Assembly: GCF_964355755.1 (NCBI RefSeq)
Contig: NC_092674.1
Location: 20,052,001-20,116,000 of the forward strand
Direction: 5' to 3'
Source of the DNA: Antedon mediterranea
Taxonomy: Eukaryota; Echinodermata; Crinoidea; Comatulida; Antedonidae
DNA length: 64,000 nt
Shown piece after piece: positions 1 to 11,821 of this stretch. A program made the translations under genes and the position numbers. The notes below the pieces were generated by a model that was not told where the DNA came from, ran no database searches, and saw only the letters and a program-made list of their open reading frames with translations. Every line of letters starts with the position of its first letter. The first letter of the stretch is position 1.

Positions 1-3000
1 TGTTCACAGCTTGGACAAAACCAATCACCATCGGGAATAATCATCAATGGTGGACGTAGGCAAGCTGTATGATAGCCAGCATCACAGCTGTCGCATAACA
101 AGATCTGAAAAGCAATTACTGTACTGATTATTGCTGCTTTGTGTTCACTTAACGTTCATTCATTTTTTTTAAAGTAGTAAAATTCAGATTCAATATGATC
201 ATATTTCTTAGGCATGGGTACCGTAATGGCCAATTTAAAGAGACGAGTGGTAACGGTAGGTGGAATCTGCGTAGCTTGTCCCACATAGAATCTGTATCTA
301 TCCTGAGTGGAAACCGTTAACTATGTGTAAATGGTCATAAGGAACACTAACATAGATTCTATATTTGTGTTACTGTCACTGTTCATCTGTGTAAATTAGC
401 CTAATCCATAGCGAATTTATCGGCAAAGCCTAGATATTCCATCTTTTTAGTACCGCGTACACAATTTCATGCAAAAGGGCTTACACTGATGCACCCATTT
501 TTCGATCAACCATGAAGGGAAAACCAATAACAGAACTTTTCAGCGAAATACCAGATCTTCCCAAATTTTTATTAATGCATTCGGCCAAAAAAGAAAAGAC
601 AATTAATTCAGCAATGAGACAACATCAGGCCTATAGCTAGGATATGATGTTAGTACGTTACCTCTCTTTACCACCTAGGCCTACAAAAGCCTAGCAGAAC
701 GTACATTTAAGACGAGGAATGGCCTGGTTTAAAATCAGAATCGCCTATCACAAGTAAAGTGTCTTTAAACAGTGTTACTATAAATTTTAAGAATTATATT
801 AATTTGTACCCATTCAGGATGGTTGTACTGATGACATTTTCCACACGGACTATCATTCTCTTCACTCTTTTCTTCTTTTTCCTCTTCTGTCTGTTCTTTT
901 TCTTCTTCCACCTCATCCTCATCTTTCATCTCTTCCATTTTCTCTACAGCTTTTCTGGAGGATCTTCTCCTTGGTGTGTAGCGGATTGGAACTCGTCTCT
1001 TCTTCTTCTTTTTAGTTTTCTTTTCTTCAGCCTTTGTATCTTCATCTATGTAAATTGAATAAAACAATAATAACTACACACTGGCAAAGATACCTGTCCC
1101 ATAGTGGGTTTCAAATGTAGTTTAAAACCTTCCCAGCACAATTCTGGTCCATGTGTATGTATGTGTACAGTAGAAAAAATGTGAATACCGAACAAAAGTG
1201 ATTACAGAAAAGTTTTACATTTGCAACAGACAATATACAAGAATTTATCACAGAAATTTTTTACATATATAACAATGTTAAGCCTATTTTCCACTAGGCA
1301 AATTTGTTCGTGTAAATTCAATGTTTTCACATAGTAAAAATCATACTATCCTTTCCCACACAAGAGTAAATTACTGTAGCTGCGACTTTAATTTCCAATG
1401 TGTCTATCTTTTTCGATTCACATGAGTCATAATTCAATTCTGATCTGGTTGCGCAATTTTTCGATTTGCAAAAAGTAGAAACCATTTAAACTACAAACTC
1501 AAACGAGCATTTGTCTGAGAAAGGTGTTTAAAAGATTGAATACGCATGCTGACGCTTTAGAATGAAACATCTACAGTAGTAGTAATTGGATGGTAATGGA
1601 AGTTGTATCATTTTTTAAAGCAATGTACTGAAATTGAGTGGGATAGAAATACTGCAGTCTATTCAATAAAATCAAGGAAAACTTTCACTTTCAAACAATC
1701 TCTCCACTACGTAGTAATAATTAAATTTGTATCAAAGTTCAAAATAAACACAAACCTTTTTCTTCATCACTGGCTTTCTCCTTTTCTTTATTCTCATATT
1801 CGTCTTTCTCCTTTTCTTTATTCTCATATTCGTCTTTCTCCTTTTCTTTATTCTCATATTTGTCTTTTTCCTTTTCTTTATTCCCCTTTTCTTCTTTCTC
1901 CTTTTCTTCATTCTCATATTCTTCTTTCTCCTTTTCTTTATTCTCATTTTCTGCTTGTTTCTCTTCACTGTTATGACTATTCTCTTCTTTTTTTCTATTT
2001 GTTGGAGTTGCATCATTAGTTTCATCCTGTTTTTCAAGTTTGAGACGAGTAACAATTACTGAAGCTCTCACTGGCTTCTCACCGTTCTTTTCGTTACATT
2101 CACTATCCTTCATTACAACATCATCATCTACATCTTTACTTTCATCTGATTTTTGTTCTTCTTTTACTTTACACTCAACATTTTGTTTCTTATTATCATC
2201 TATATTGTCTTTAGATCTTTCCTCCTTTTCTTTAGTTGTTTGTTCCTTGATTGTATCTACTGTTTTAATCTCTTTACTCTCTTCAGCAGTTTTTTCATTT
2301 TTTGTCTCAATCATTTTATCCCTTGTTGATTCTGTTTCTTTATTTTTCTCTTTATTTCCATTACTTTCAACATCCTCTTTTTCACTATTTCCTTCGGTCT
2401 TTTTATCCCTTTCTACTTTTTTATCAGTTTCTTTTTCATCTTTCATTCCAATGTCTTTCTCATTAACCTTTTCTTTTACTTTTGCTTCTGTATCGTTTTC
2501 ATTTTTATCTTCACTACTCGTTGATTCTTCATCTTCTACAATATCGGGAAGTTTTAACTTTTCTATTAACCCATAAAGTTGATTTCTATCACTAAATAAA
2601 AAAAATTACTAAATTAAGTAAATAATTAATAATATAGTAATACATAAATAATTAATTAATTTATATGAACACACTTCATAAAGTGACCTGATATTGAAGA
2701 TACATTGAAAGGTACCTCCTTAGCTAACCTTTGCTAGTTTACAATTTACTACATAAACATGAATTGGCAGATTAAGCACCTTTGCTAAACAAAAATGTAC
2801 ATTATTTTTTCAAAAATTACATTTAGATTTCCACTAGCAATTATGAAAACCTATTAGCAATTTGATAGTTTGCTAGGGAAAATTTTCGAGCCCTGTATTG
2901 TTAATTTTAACAACATTAACGTTTGGGGTTAATACACTTGAATCTGTAGATTAGATGATAAAAGTACTAACTAGGATATAAGTTGCCATGTTGAACTGTC

Positions 3001-5270
3001 ATCATCATCTTGTTCTTCTCTGTACAGACGGATGTTAGCATCCTGATCCTGGTAAGAAATCAAATAATGTTGTCGTTACAATAACTTCATCATAAAGTAA
3101 TTGTACATTTAATTTGCAGATAAAAAATTCTATCTTTCTATCATTTTTAAGTTCCAGAAAGATAACATTTTTTTGTGTATACAATAGTGGCAATGTTGTT
3201 TTTGCTTGCATGTTTACTGAGTTTACTTGTGCAGCACTGTGTTCATGAACATGTGATAACTCATTTTCTGAGCTCTGATTGGTTGCATTTTTGCACCTCA
3301 AACAGTTAACTGTTTAAATTACTAATGTCCCTGAAGCGAAAAACTCAAGGAATTAGAAATTTGTCACAGAAAGGGATTTGGCAGGATGGCAATATAATGC
3401 GCATACACCATCCTGTTTGATTTAAGTGAATATACATTGGTTTTAAGTGGAAAACAGAGTACATAGTAGTACATTCATTACTGTATATCACCATTATACA
3501 CTGCATGAAGTCTGGTTTTGATAGTCGCTGAGGCAATATTCGTCACTGGTAGCAAAGGGAGGTTTCTTCTGTTTTACTGGTTTTTATGTAACAAATTAAA
3601 AAAAAAATATGAATTTGATTTGAACACTATCATCATTAAATAAATACCTTTTGATACCAATACACTAGTCCGGTTTTATCTCTTCCAATTGGTTGAAGGC
3701 GCATTTTGTCAGGACTTTCTTCATTAACGACATCACGCACTTTAGCATTAGTATCAAACTGTGACTCACACAAAAACTAATTTAGAAATAAAATATAATT
3801 TGTTGTATATAAAACAGTTTCTGCTGTCACTTACAGAAGATGACAGGTAACAAATGCACTGATTAAAAAATAAATAAAAAAACAAGCTTTTAGGATCAGA
3901 ATGCAATGTATTTGTACAGTATGTGTGCAATATTAGTACTGTATCCTGAAGTTTAAAGATTATTATGAATGTTGTAATAGAAAATAAATTAATAATATTA
4001 ACAACTTGATCATTGTAATAATGTAATTCAGTTGAACAATAATCTGTATTTTTATATACAGTACAGTATATAATGAATTCCAACAATATTTTGAAGGATA
4101 AAACCAACCTTAATTTAAGAATACTTTAACTTTCATATCTGAATTTGCAGAATCACCCATGCATTGAGGGAGATTCGAATCATGTAAATGGACAGTACAA
4201 TTTTAGTATGCACGTACTGTACTTTTAAAGTAACAAATCCAGAAAGAGTACCTTAAGTAAATTAACCTTGGAGTCCAGTTTGATCTCAGTGTAGCCAAAC
4301 TCTTCAATCTCCCATGCATACATTGGGTTACACCAATGACGTAACATCTGAAACAACATAGATACAATATTTAATAATTCAATTTATCTGTTGTCTTTTA
4401 TGTTTTTGAATATTAATAATACACTCAATTCTTTGTAAACACACTAAATAATACTACTGTTTGTTAGTTCATTTGTCATCCAATAACAAACCTTAGCCAA
4501 CTGTTTTTCCCAGCGTTCAACTGATACATTCTTGATTATTCTTCTCATTAACTTAATATGCATAAACAGCAACTCCTGGCTCACTGAAATTATAATAATA
4601 AAACAATTACCCTAGGGTATATAGGATAGTAGTAGCTAGCCTAGCTAGGCCTTAGCCATAAGGCATCCAGCCTATAATATGTAGGGCTAGCTAGGAGGGC
4701 CTATTATAATGCCGTAGCTAGCTAGCTAGGCCTATTAAGATAGCTAGGAGGGGCTTAGCTAAAAACGTGGTCGTGCGGTATTGTTACGGCCTAGGTATAT
4801 GATATGACTATGTTTCTGAAATAAAATATTATTTTTTTATTTCTCAAATCTCTGAGGCCTAGCTAGGCTACTACACTAGATAATGCTAGGCCTATCACCG
4901 GTCAGTGGGCTTGCTATACTAGCGTAAGCCTAGGTTGGCTAGGTGCAGGCAGGGCCTCTAGTATACTTACTAGCTAGGCCTAGTAGTGTTTAGTAAGTAG
5001 GCCTACTACACACTGACTAGCCCTAGCCTAGGCCTAGATAGTATCATTATCTGCAGACGCTTGGTTTGGGAAAATTTAAAACCTTGTTAAAACAATCTCT
5101 TATTTGGCTTGAACAAGATAAATCATTTACAAACCTTGCTCCACATTTTCCAGTGATTCCTGTAATTCCGGAATTGTTAGGTCAGGTAGCTGCAAATGCT
5201 CGCCATAACGCTGTAAAAACGAACAAACTACAGCAAAATTTGGATTTTTGTACACACTTTCAGACGCCAT
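1..5270 (-). CDS. RSF1: RSF1 (remodeling and spacing factor 1), 5' part, 8 exons, runs off left edge
   Basis: RSF1 is the histone-binding partner of the SNF2H (ISWI) ATPase in the nuclear RSF chromatin-spacing complex. Exons in coding order: 5135-5270, 4492-4583, 4252-4347, 3648-3776, 2972-3048, 1756-2591, 810-1045 and 1-104 (cut by the window edge). All phases agree, giving at least 568 residues. The start at 5270 opens [18 protein letters not shown], whose [10 protein letters not shown] matches vertebrate RSF1. Exons 2-5 carry the conserved N-terminal block ([39 protein letters not shown]). Exon 6 is a long Lys/Glu-rich low-complexity region, as in the family. Exon 7 ends in a basic-acidic stretch and the first PHD zinc ligands ([12 protein letters not shown]). 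Exon 8 continues the PHD finger ([19 protein letters not shown]). Exon 3 uses a donor at 4251; an alternative at 4266 would drop five conserved residues. Identity is near certain; the 3' part lies outside the window. Confidence 0.96.
500..763 (+). repeat. Dispersed repeat family R1, copy 1 (RSF1 intron 7)
   Basis: The segment resembles 44600-45062 and, in part, 21633-21760. Shared landmarks are cttttcagcgaaa, acaattaat.cagcaa, ggcctacaaaa, cgtacatttaagac.aggaatg and a terminal gtctttaaac. No coding sequence is recognisable. It is probably a non-autonomous mobile element or its remnant. Confidence 0.6.
1770..1955 (-). repeat. 30-bp tandem repeat inside RSF1 exon 6
   Basis: About six imperfect copies of a 30-bp unit (plus strand, ctttctccttttctttattc plus about 10 more bases). 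Because 30 is divisible by three the reading frame is kept, and RSF1 gains a repeated ten-residue acidic/basic unit of the type [10 protein letters not shown]. It sits at the 3' end of exon 6, close to the splice donor. Confidence 0.85.
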
Positions 5271-7307
5271 GGTTTAGCACTCATTTTATATTGTAAACAA
5301 TGTAATAACACAGAGGGCGCTCGATTATTTGCACCACCAGAGCCATATATATAATGGCTCTGTGCACCACCTAAATAATAATCCTTGGCCTCGTTGAACA
5401 AAAGTTTTAAAAGACCAGCTGCACTTCGCGCGCGGAGGAAGGAACAGAATTTTAATACCGACACAAAAAACAAAATTATTTTTAATGGAGTTGTTACGAA
5501 TTCATCATTTATAAATTCCAACCAATCTAGGCTTCTTGTATGTCAATATTGAAATAAAAACACAAAAATCGCGCATGATTGGATTGGAGGTTCTACAGTA
5601 GTATTTAGGCCTACTTAATATTAATTAAGTCCGCATTTAACGCATGTATAGTACAGTATGAATAGAATAACACGCTAACACAGCAATACTAACAGGTGGT
5701 CTCTCTTTTTTTTGTGAATTGTTTTAATACACGAATACCAATTAGCCATTCAAACTTGATATGGTCATCCAAAATGAAAGTGACAATGTTAATTATTTTG
5801 AAAAGGTTTAAACAAAAGAAGAAATAAACAAGAAACATTTCTCAGTACAACAAAGTACGCCGCTCGACTTTTTGACGTAACAATTTTAATTATTGTTCTC
5901 CCTTCATTATAATAATGCTTTTATTGATATTCTATTTAATAAATTAAAAACAATGATTTTTCAATTATTTTTGTTTAATGAGCAGTCAGTAAACATTTTG
6001 TATAACACAAATATAGTATATAAAATGCTCTATAATAAATCATGAATCGGCAGCCGTTAACCTAAAACTCGTGTGTTTGTTTATGATTAGCCTATTTGTG
6101 CATGTTTGAAAGTCATTGACTCGGACCATGGAGTAGGCCTAAAGAATATATATAATAAAAAAATTAGTTCCAGAAACGATTCCACTACATTTTAAATCTT
6201 AGTTTTAGACCTAAGATAGATCATGGAACTTTCTCCATGGATAGATTTAGGCCTACAATGTAATAATAAAAAGAGGGAGCTATGTTCTCCACAAACATTG
6301 CACTTGGCCTATTATAATACTACAAGTATTTTTGTAACAAACCTGAAGCATAGAGATATATTCTCTATGCCTGAAGGAACTTCATAGTTTTCACATTAAA
6401 GTCACACCACAATGCCACACACAATAGGCCTAAGACAGTATGACAATACAATCTTAACATCAATAGGGCATTACTAGTATACTACACAACAAAGGTGTAG
6501 TGGATTGAGAACTTATTTTTTTCTTTATCATACAGATAGATTTCCAAAAATTGTATAACATCAAATTCATTATAACACCATCGTCAGCAGGTTGTTACAT
6601 TTTATAGATCTTTAGTCTAGTTTTTTTTAACCCTGTTATTATTTTTACATATTTTTTTTTCTGAAGGCTACAGCAGAAAGCTGTTTTCCTCTATTTATAT
6701 GTCTTCCTCGTCCCCAATCATGAGCCAACTTTATACCCGCCACCATTCTGGTGCCGACTCTGTCCCTCTCCATGATACAGGTGAATTCGGCTTTATTTTT
6801 CGTAACAAAAAGATTGAATTTAGTGAGACGTCGTTCAATATCGAAAATTAATACATTCATAGGCCTACTGATGGTAGGATAATTGTTGATTACCGCTGTA
6901 TCAACGACGACTCGGTTTTTTATTTTTTTAGGCATGAATACTTACAAGCAGTATCCAATGTTCAAATTAAAAACCTAACATTACGTTGTTCAATAGAATT
7001 AGTAGGCCTACATTACTATAATTAATATACACGTCCAATAAAGAATCTGAAACAAATACTGAATTGTTACCAAAGTCTCTCGTTTGAGCCTATATTTTAC
7101 AATTATTAGATTATTTCGGTGTATATATCTCCTCCCTGAATAAATTAGACCTAAACCTAAGTAACATAAATAAGAAATAAAGAACATTTATGAAAATCAT
7201 CATATCAAAATTAATACTGTGCTCTTCACATGAACTTATATTTTCACAATGCTTATTCAATTATTTCGGTATATCGAATTAATTAGACTTATACCTAAAT
7301 ATCATAA
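5271..7307. other. Intergenic, RSF1 upstream region; no gene seen
   Basis: AT-rich sequence between the RSF1 start and the 3' end of the lectin gene. A short hairpin (AGAGCCAT/ATGGCTCT arms) lies near 5338-5363, 70-90 bases upstream of the RSF1 start codon. The minus-strand open frame at 6645-6935 has no family signature and no supporting splice context. RSF1 promoter elements are expected here but I cannot point to a specific one. Confidence 0.5.
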
Positions 7308-10052
7308 TTAAGAATTAAGAAACATATGACAATCATCAGACACAAATTTATACTGCGCATGGTCTCCTTCACTGCGGAGTACGTCACATGTCAGTGTGTT
7401 TTTCGATGTACTCTTAACCTGGAACGCAGTGCATTTGAGAGAAATGCAAAGACTAAAGCATTCAATGCGACTACGAACGGATGTTGTACTTCTCAGTATC
7501 AGATCAGATATTTCACTTTCCTTCAAGCAAACTGGGTTACCACTGTCTCCATAAACTCGTTTCGATGTATAGATATCCCTCTCTAATAAAAAAATTAATA
7601 AAATACCATTAGAATTAGAACGACATGTACTACCATCTGAGTGACTCAGAAAAATGACCAAGTGTGTAAAATTGAGCTTTGAGGGACAGCTTCCACCGAT
7701 CCAGCCGATATGACATGCCGAATTGACTGCTTCTCACTGCTGATCTCAATGTTTCCCAAATGTTGGTCCGGTCTTAACATAACGAACTGATTATTTCAGG
7801 TTTGAGGTCTCATCACACGCCTCCGTATCAAGCCCAAATGTCGTGGAGTTATTACTTAATGTCAACCAAAAGGTTTTTAATGTATGATCTGGACAAATCT
7901 GAATTCAATATTGCATATAAACATAGCATTACGATAATTGCATGGCAAGTATTTTAAGAGCTGTACCTCTTTCGCAAACATAGTTGAAAGATTTCGAGAC
8001 ACAGTTACGATCCGCCCATGTTGTTCCTAGCATCACTGCGCAATCTGCAGTGTCAGGTTCACTCGTACCATCAACATTCCGATTGTTTGGCTGACTAGGC
8101 TTCCAGTCTATAAATAAGTCTATACGTTAATTGCATTCTTTTATATTTTAAATTCACACAATTCAACCGATAATTTACTATTATTATTAATTAAGTTTAA
8201 TTACAAAACATCTTATTATTGCCCTTAATATGTTTGGAAATTATAGCAATAACAGACCGCAACGAACTAAAAATACCGTACTAGTAAAATTGTTAACCAC
8301 GTCATCACCAGTCGTCCACTTCCAAACACCTTCGACGTCTATATCGTTAAATCCAATCCACACTTTGGTACCGTTGCACATGTCCTCCATAAACATATTT
8401 TTTTCTTCTGCATCCACAGTCACTAAACTTGCCTGCTTGTCGTTGCATGCTTCAAGAGAATCAACCCAGTTGAGACGATCCTCAGACAATCTGTAGCATC
8501 TGCTGCCAAAAGGATACCACTGATTTTGACAACCAGAATCTGTGGTTTCATGAACATTTTGATGTTTAATACAGTATACATACAGCCAACTTTATTTATA
8601 TATACATATATTAAAAGGTATATGAATTCTAAACCTACGAGTGATATTCTGAAATTAATTAATTAATTTGAAACGAAAAAGATGATGAAATCTGTGAGAA
8701 TGAGGAGCCTCCTCAACCGAGATTCGAACCGGGAACCTTCTGTTTGATATGCAGATGCCCTAACCATTAGTCCACAGGGGCTATCATGTTATTGTTCAAA
8801 CTCGATTGGATAGCGACTCTATTGTACGCATGCACACAAGAGATCAAATTGATACGCCTTCATTTTGTTCAGTATTTTTAGTCACGTGCATACGCGACTC
8901 TAAAGCTCACAATGTCGGTCGGTCGGTTGGTCGATTGGTAAACACTAACTCAAATTTGTTATTCACGAAGCAAGATCTCCATTTGCTGCTTCCCAAAGGT
9001 TAACAACATTGCTTTGCTGCTTGCTACGGTGGTGTTACATATTATTATTTAGGCCTATTAGGAATTGGTTAAACATTTTGCAAATTTTTTCTCTCTTCTT
9101 TTCCAATCAAAGTCGTCTGAATCAAGATACACCGTACTTTTTTTTTAGCTCAATCTATAACATATGTAAAGTATCCGGCAACACATCCGTGACATCATCA
9201 AGAGTCCTCTCTATATCCGAATTTGCAAAGCCTTGAATGCAATCTTATAAATTGTTTATATGAGGCACTTAATGTAAATTGAAAAAACAGCCAATGTGCA
9301 TAGAAGGCAGCCAAAACAGTCAACAAGACTATACAAAAAAGTTTAAAAGTTAAATTCTAAAAATACATCAAGATTGGTAAAAACAACATTAATGCTAAAG
9401 CTACATAGGTATTCAAGTATCTTATTAATAATTAAAACAACATTAATGCTAAAGCTACATAGATATTCAAGTATCTTATTAATGATTAAAACAACATTAA
9501 TGCTAAAGCTACATAGATATTCAAGTATCTTATTAATGATTAAAACAACATTAATGCTAAAGCTACATAGATATTCAAGTATCTTATTAATGATTAAAAC
9601 AACATTAATGGTAAAGCTACATAGGTATTCAAGTATCTTATTAATGATTAATATAGTAGCAATGGGGAGTGTACCACCGTTTTACAAGAAGATTATTATT
9701 TCTCCGGTTGTTACGATATGAAGGTACGCAAACAATTACTGAACTAAACATGATCTTTTGTTTTTTTATTTGTAATTTTACAACGGCATGTTCGCTTCAA
9801 CTAAGAAATAACGTATTATAGGTTGTCCTGGTCGTCGCAAAATCGAAAAATCTCGTTCCTAAACACTCTCTAGGGCGAATAAATTGCAATAGTCGCATCA
9901 TGTGGAAAAAATGGCCAAACCCACCATCCATTAGTACAGTGTATCAGACATAGGACCTACTCACCGGTTGTGATGCTTGATCCAAGATAAGTAACTAACA
10001 TAAAAGCAATAATAAACGTACACTTTATCTTCATTCTCATTTCAGTATTCAT
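7308..10052 (-). CDS. Secreted C-type lectin with C-terminal PAN/apple-like domain (4 exons, 253 aa)
   Basis: Exons in coding order: 9965-10052, 8282-8539, 7967-8107, 7308-7582; phases 1/1/1 close exactly. Exon 1 encodes a signal peptide (basic MRMKIK followed by the hydrophobic run CTFIIAFMLVTYLG). Residues about 33-161 form a C-type lectin domain: C-x3-W near the start, CYRLSEDRLNWVDSLEAC, WIGFND, WKW, then WKPSQPNN, DCAVM, W146-A-D and YVCE. The sugar/calcium motifs are QPN (residues 121-123) and WAD (146-148) rather than canonical EPN or QPD with WND, so calcium-dependent sugar binding may be altered. Residues 163-253 contain six cysteines in a PAN/apple-like pattern (CFSLC, KCTAF, LTCDV). 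Likely secreted, perhaps in adhesion or immune recognition. Two further in-frame Met codons lie 4 and 6 residues after the chosen start. Confidence 0.88.
8667..8999 (-). repeat. tRNA-derived SINE, copy 1 (lectin intron 1), with nested insert
   Basis: Read on the minus strand, 8699-8790 looks like a tRNA: A-box-like TGGACTAATGGTTAGGG and B-box GGTTCGAATCT (8720-8730), with a degenerate acceptor stem. The non-tRNA part matches a second copy at 45555-46000. Relative to that copy, about 80 bp at 8879-8960 is inserted; this insert (containing GTCGGTCGGTCGG) has a relative at 27459-27545. A true functional tRNA is unlikely because flanking non-tRNA sequence repeats along with it. Confidence 0.72.
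9377..9650. repeat. 54-bp tandem repeat, about 5 copies
   Basis: The unit contains acattaatgctaaagctaca followed by a 34-bp remainder, and copies differ at only a few positions. It lies in intron 1 of the lectin gene. The open frame running through it (9374-9721) is a by-product of the unit length being a multiple of three. Confidence 0.9.
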
Positions 10053-11785
10053 AACAAAACTGACCCTGACAAACATTGAAAATATAATGTGAAATAATTC
10101 GGCTAAACAATGTATTTTAACTTTACACAAAAATCAATTTTTGTTATTATTCACATATTTTTACAACTCGTTGGACCTAAAGCTAAGATAATATCTACAA
10201 TCAACATACTGAAATGTTTTATGAAATTCAATAACATTGTAAACTAGATTAATAAGCGTTTTTAGATATCATCTTATACTTTATAATCAATATTTTGTGT
10301 TGTTATCCAAATTGCTCCTCTTATTTACTTGGTCTCAGAGAAAAGATATCCACAATGAATAATTTATAAAACATTTTAAATACCCATACTGGAAAACATA
10401 TCGATCGATAAAGTAGGCCTATTTAGAACGGGAACAATAGCTGTACATAAATGCAAATTATTTGATATAACTTTACAATGAACGGTTGATCAAGGGACGT
10501 ACAGTAGAAGGCCTATATGGGCTATGGAGAAGACGTCTGCAGCTACAAATGAGTAGCCTAACTTTTTCGTGACGAAACTTTAAGCACAAATAGCTGTACA
10601 TAAATGCAGCTGGATGGAAATGAGCCCTTTGAGTCAAATTAATTTTTTGCTGAAATGTGCTTAATTATTTATTATTATATCCAAAATCTTCCCATTATAA
10701 ATTACTTAATTTGCATAAAATAAAAATGCCCTTTGACCCTAATTATTATCCTTTATGTATGTATTAAACACAATTCATAAACGTGACCCTAGATTCAGAA
10801 TAACGCACTTGATTTGTTTTAGGGGTGACGGTCAAAGGTATTTTATTACACCATATGAATATGCCAATTGTCTCTCGAAACGTTGCTATTTTGAATAAGA
10901 ATGTACTTAATACAATATAAATATCACCCTTTGCATTAAGGTCGCTACATTTTATTTATTTAATGATTAGACATTACACCATTGTGCAACCTTTGCCCAG
11001 GAAATAGTGAGACTATCTCACCCCTTTCAGCTTAGCCAATTCAGCCAAACGCCCTATTTTGTCAGATGCACTGTATGCCTACTTTACCTCAGGACTTCTT
11101 AAATTCAATTGAGCTCATTAAGGGAACATTTTATCATTGAAAAGAAAAATTCACTGTTTAGGCCTACTAGCAGAGAAAACCTCTGGGTTTTACTAGGTCT
11201 AGTTAAAAGTAGAGCATTGATCTGTTAAAGAAAGGACTCACACGCCGTTTATCAACAGTGAGTTATAATGTTTCTTTCGCAAAAAAAAAAGCAATTTAAC
11301 ATAGCATTTATTGAATGTATCCTTAATTTCAGCCTCTTACAGGTCTAATCAGTTCTGAATAAGTGTTTACTAAGCCTCTCTGTTAACCTTCCAGGGGGGA
11401 GTATTTTGTATTTCGAATTTTTGTGTCAGGTTTTTGGTAGAAATCAAATCAACTGAAAACAGGCCCGGTTCTTTTCAACAATGAATACAACATAATTTAG
11501 CATCTTATATATAGATTGTTCTTTTTTATAAACAAAACTATGTTTTGGGCCGGGGAAAATATACTAGTTTGGTTATAAGTATGTTTAAAATTATGACAAT
11601 ACATTTAGTAACAAACAAAATAATATAAATAACATGAATAAATGTGGGTTAACTCTAAAAAGATCAGATAAGGCAAAATTACAGCAATACGAATAATAAC
11701 TTGTTTGATTTGAAATTAAATCGCAATACACTTTTCAGAAACAATTTGACTAATTTATCCGAAATATTCTATTTTTTGTTTTCAG
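10053..11785. other. Intergenic between divergent lectin and SPRED-like genes; no gene seen
   Basis: AT-rich sequence holding the 5' flanks of two divergently transcribed genes. I looked on the plus strand for exons of an EVH1 domain (patterns like FHHW or RAFDRG) and saw none. Confidence 0.5.
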
Positions 11786-11821
11786 GAATACAAATGATTA
11801 AAAAAATACTGAATTGACAAC

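Noticed and set aside
2040-2576. Plus-strand Ser/Phe-rich frame of 178 codons
   Set aside because: It is the reverse complement of the Lys/Glu-rich RSF1 exon 6, whose frame and phase fit the gene on the minus strand.
5228-5521. 97-codon minus-strand frame over the RSF1 start
   Set aside because: It is out of frame with the RSF1 coding exon, which begins at 5270 and matches the family.
8699-8790. tRNA gene on the minus strand
   Set aside because: A and B boxes are present, but stems are degenerate and the flanking non-tRNA sequence recurs at 45555-46000, so it is a SINE.
9374-9721. 115-codon repeated frame
   Set aside because: It is a translation of the 54-bp tandem repeat in a lectin intron.
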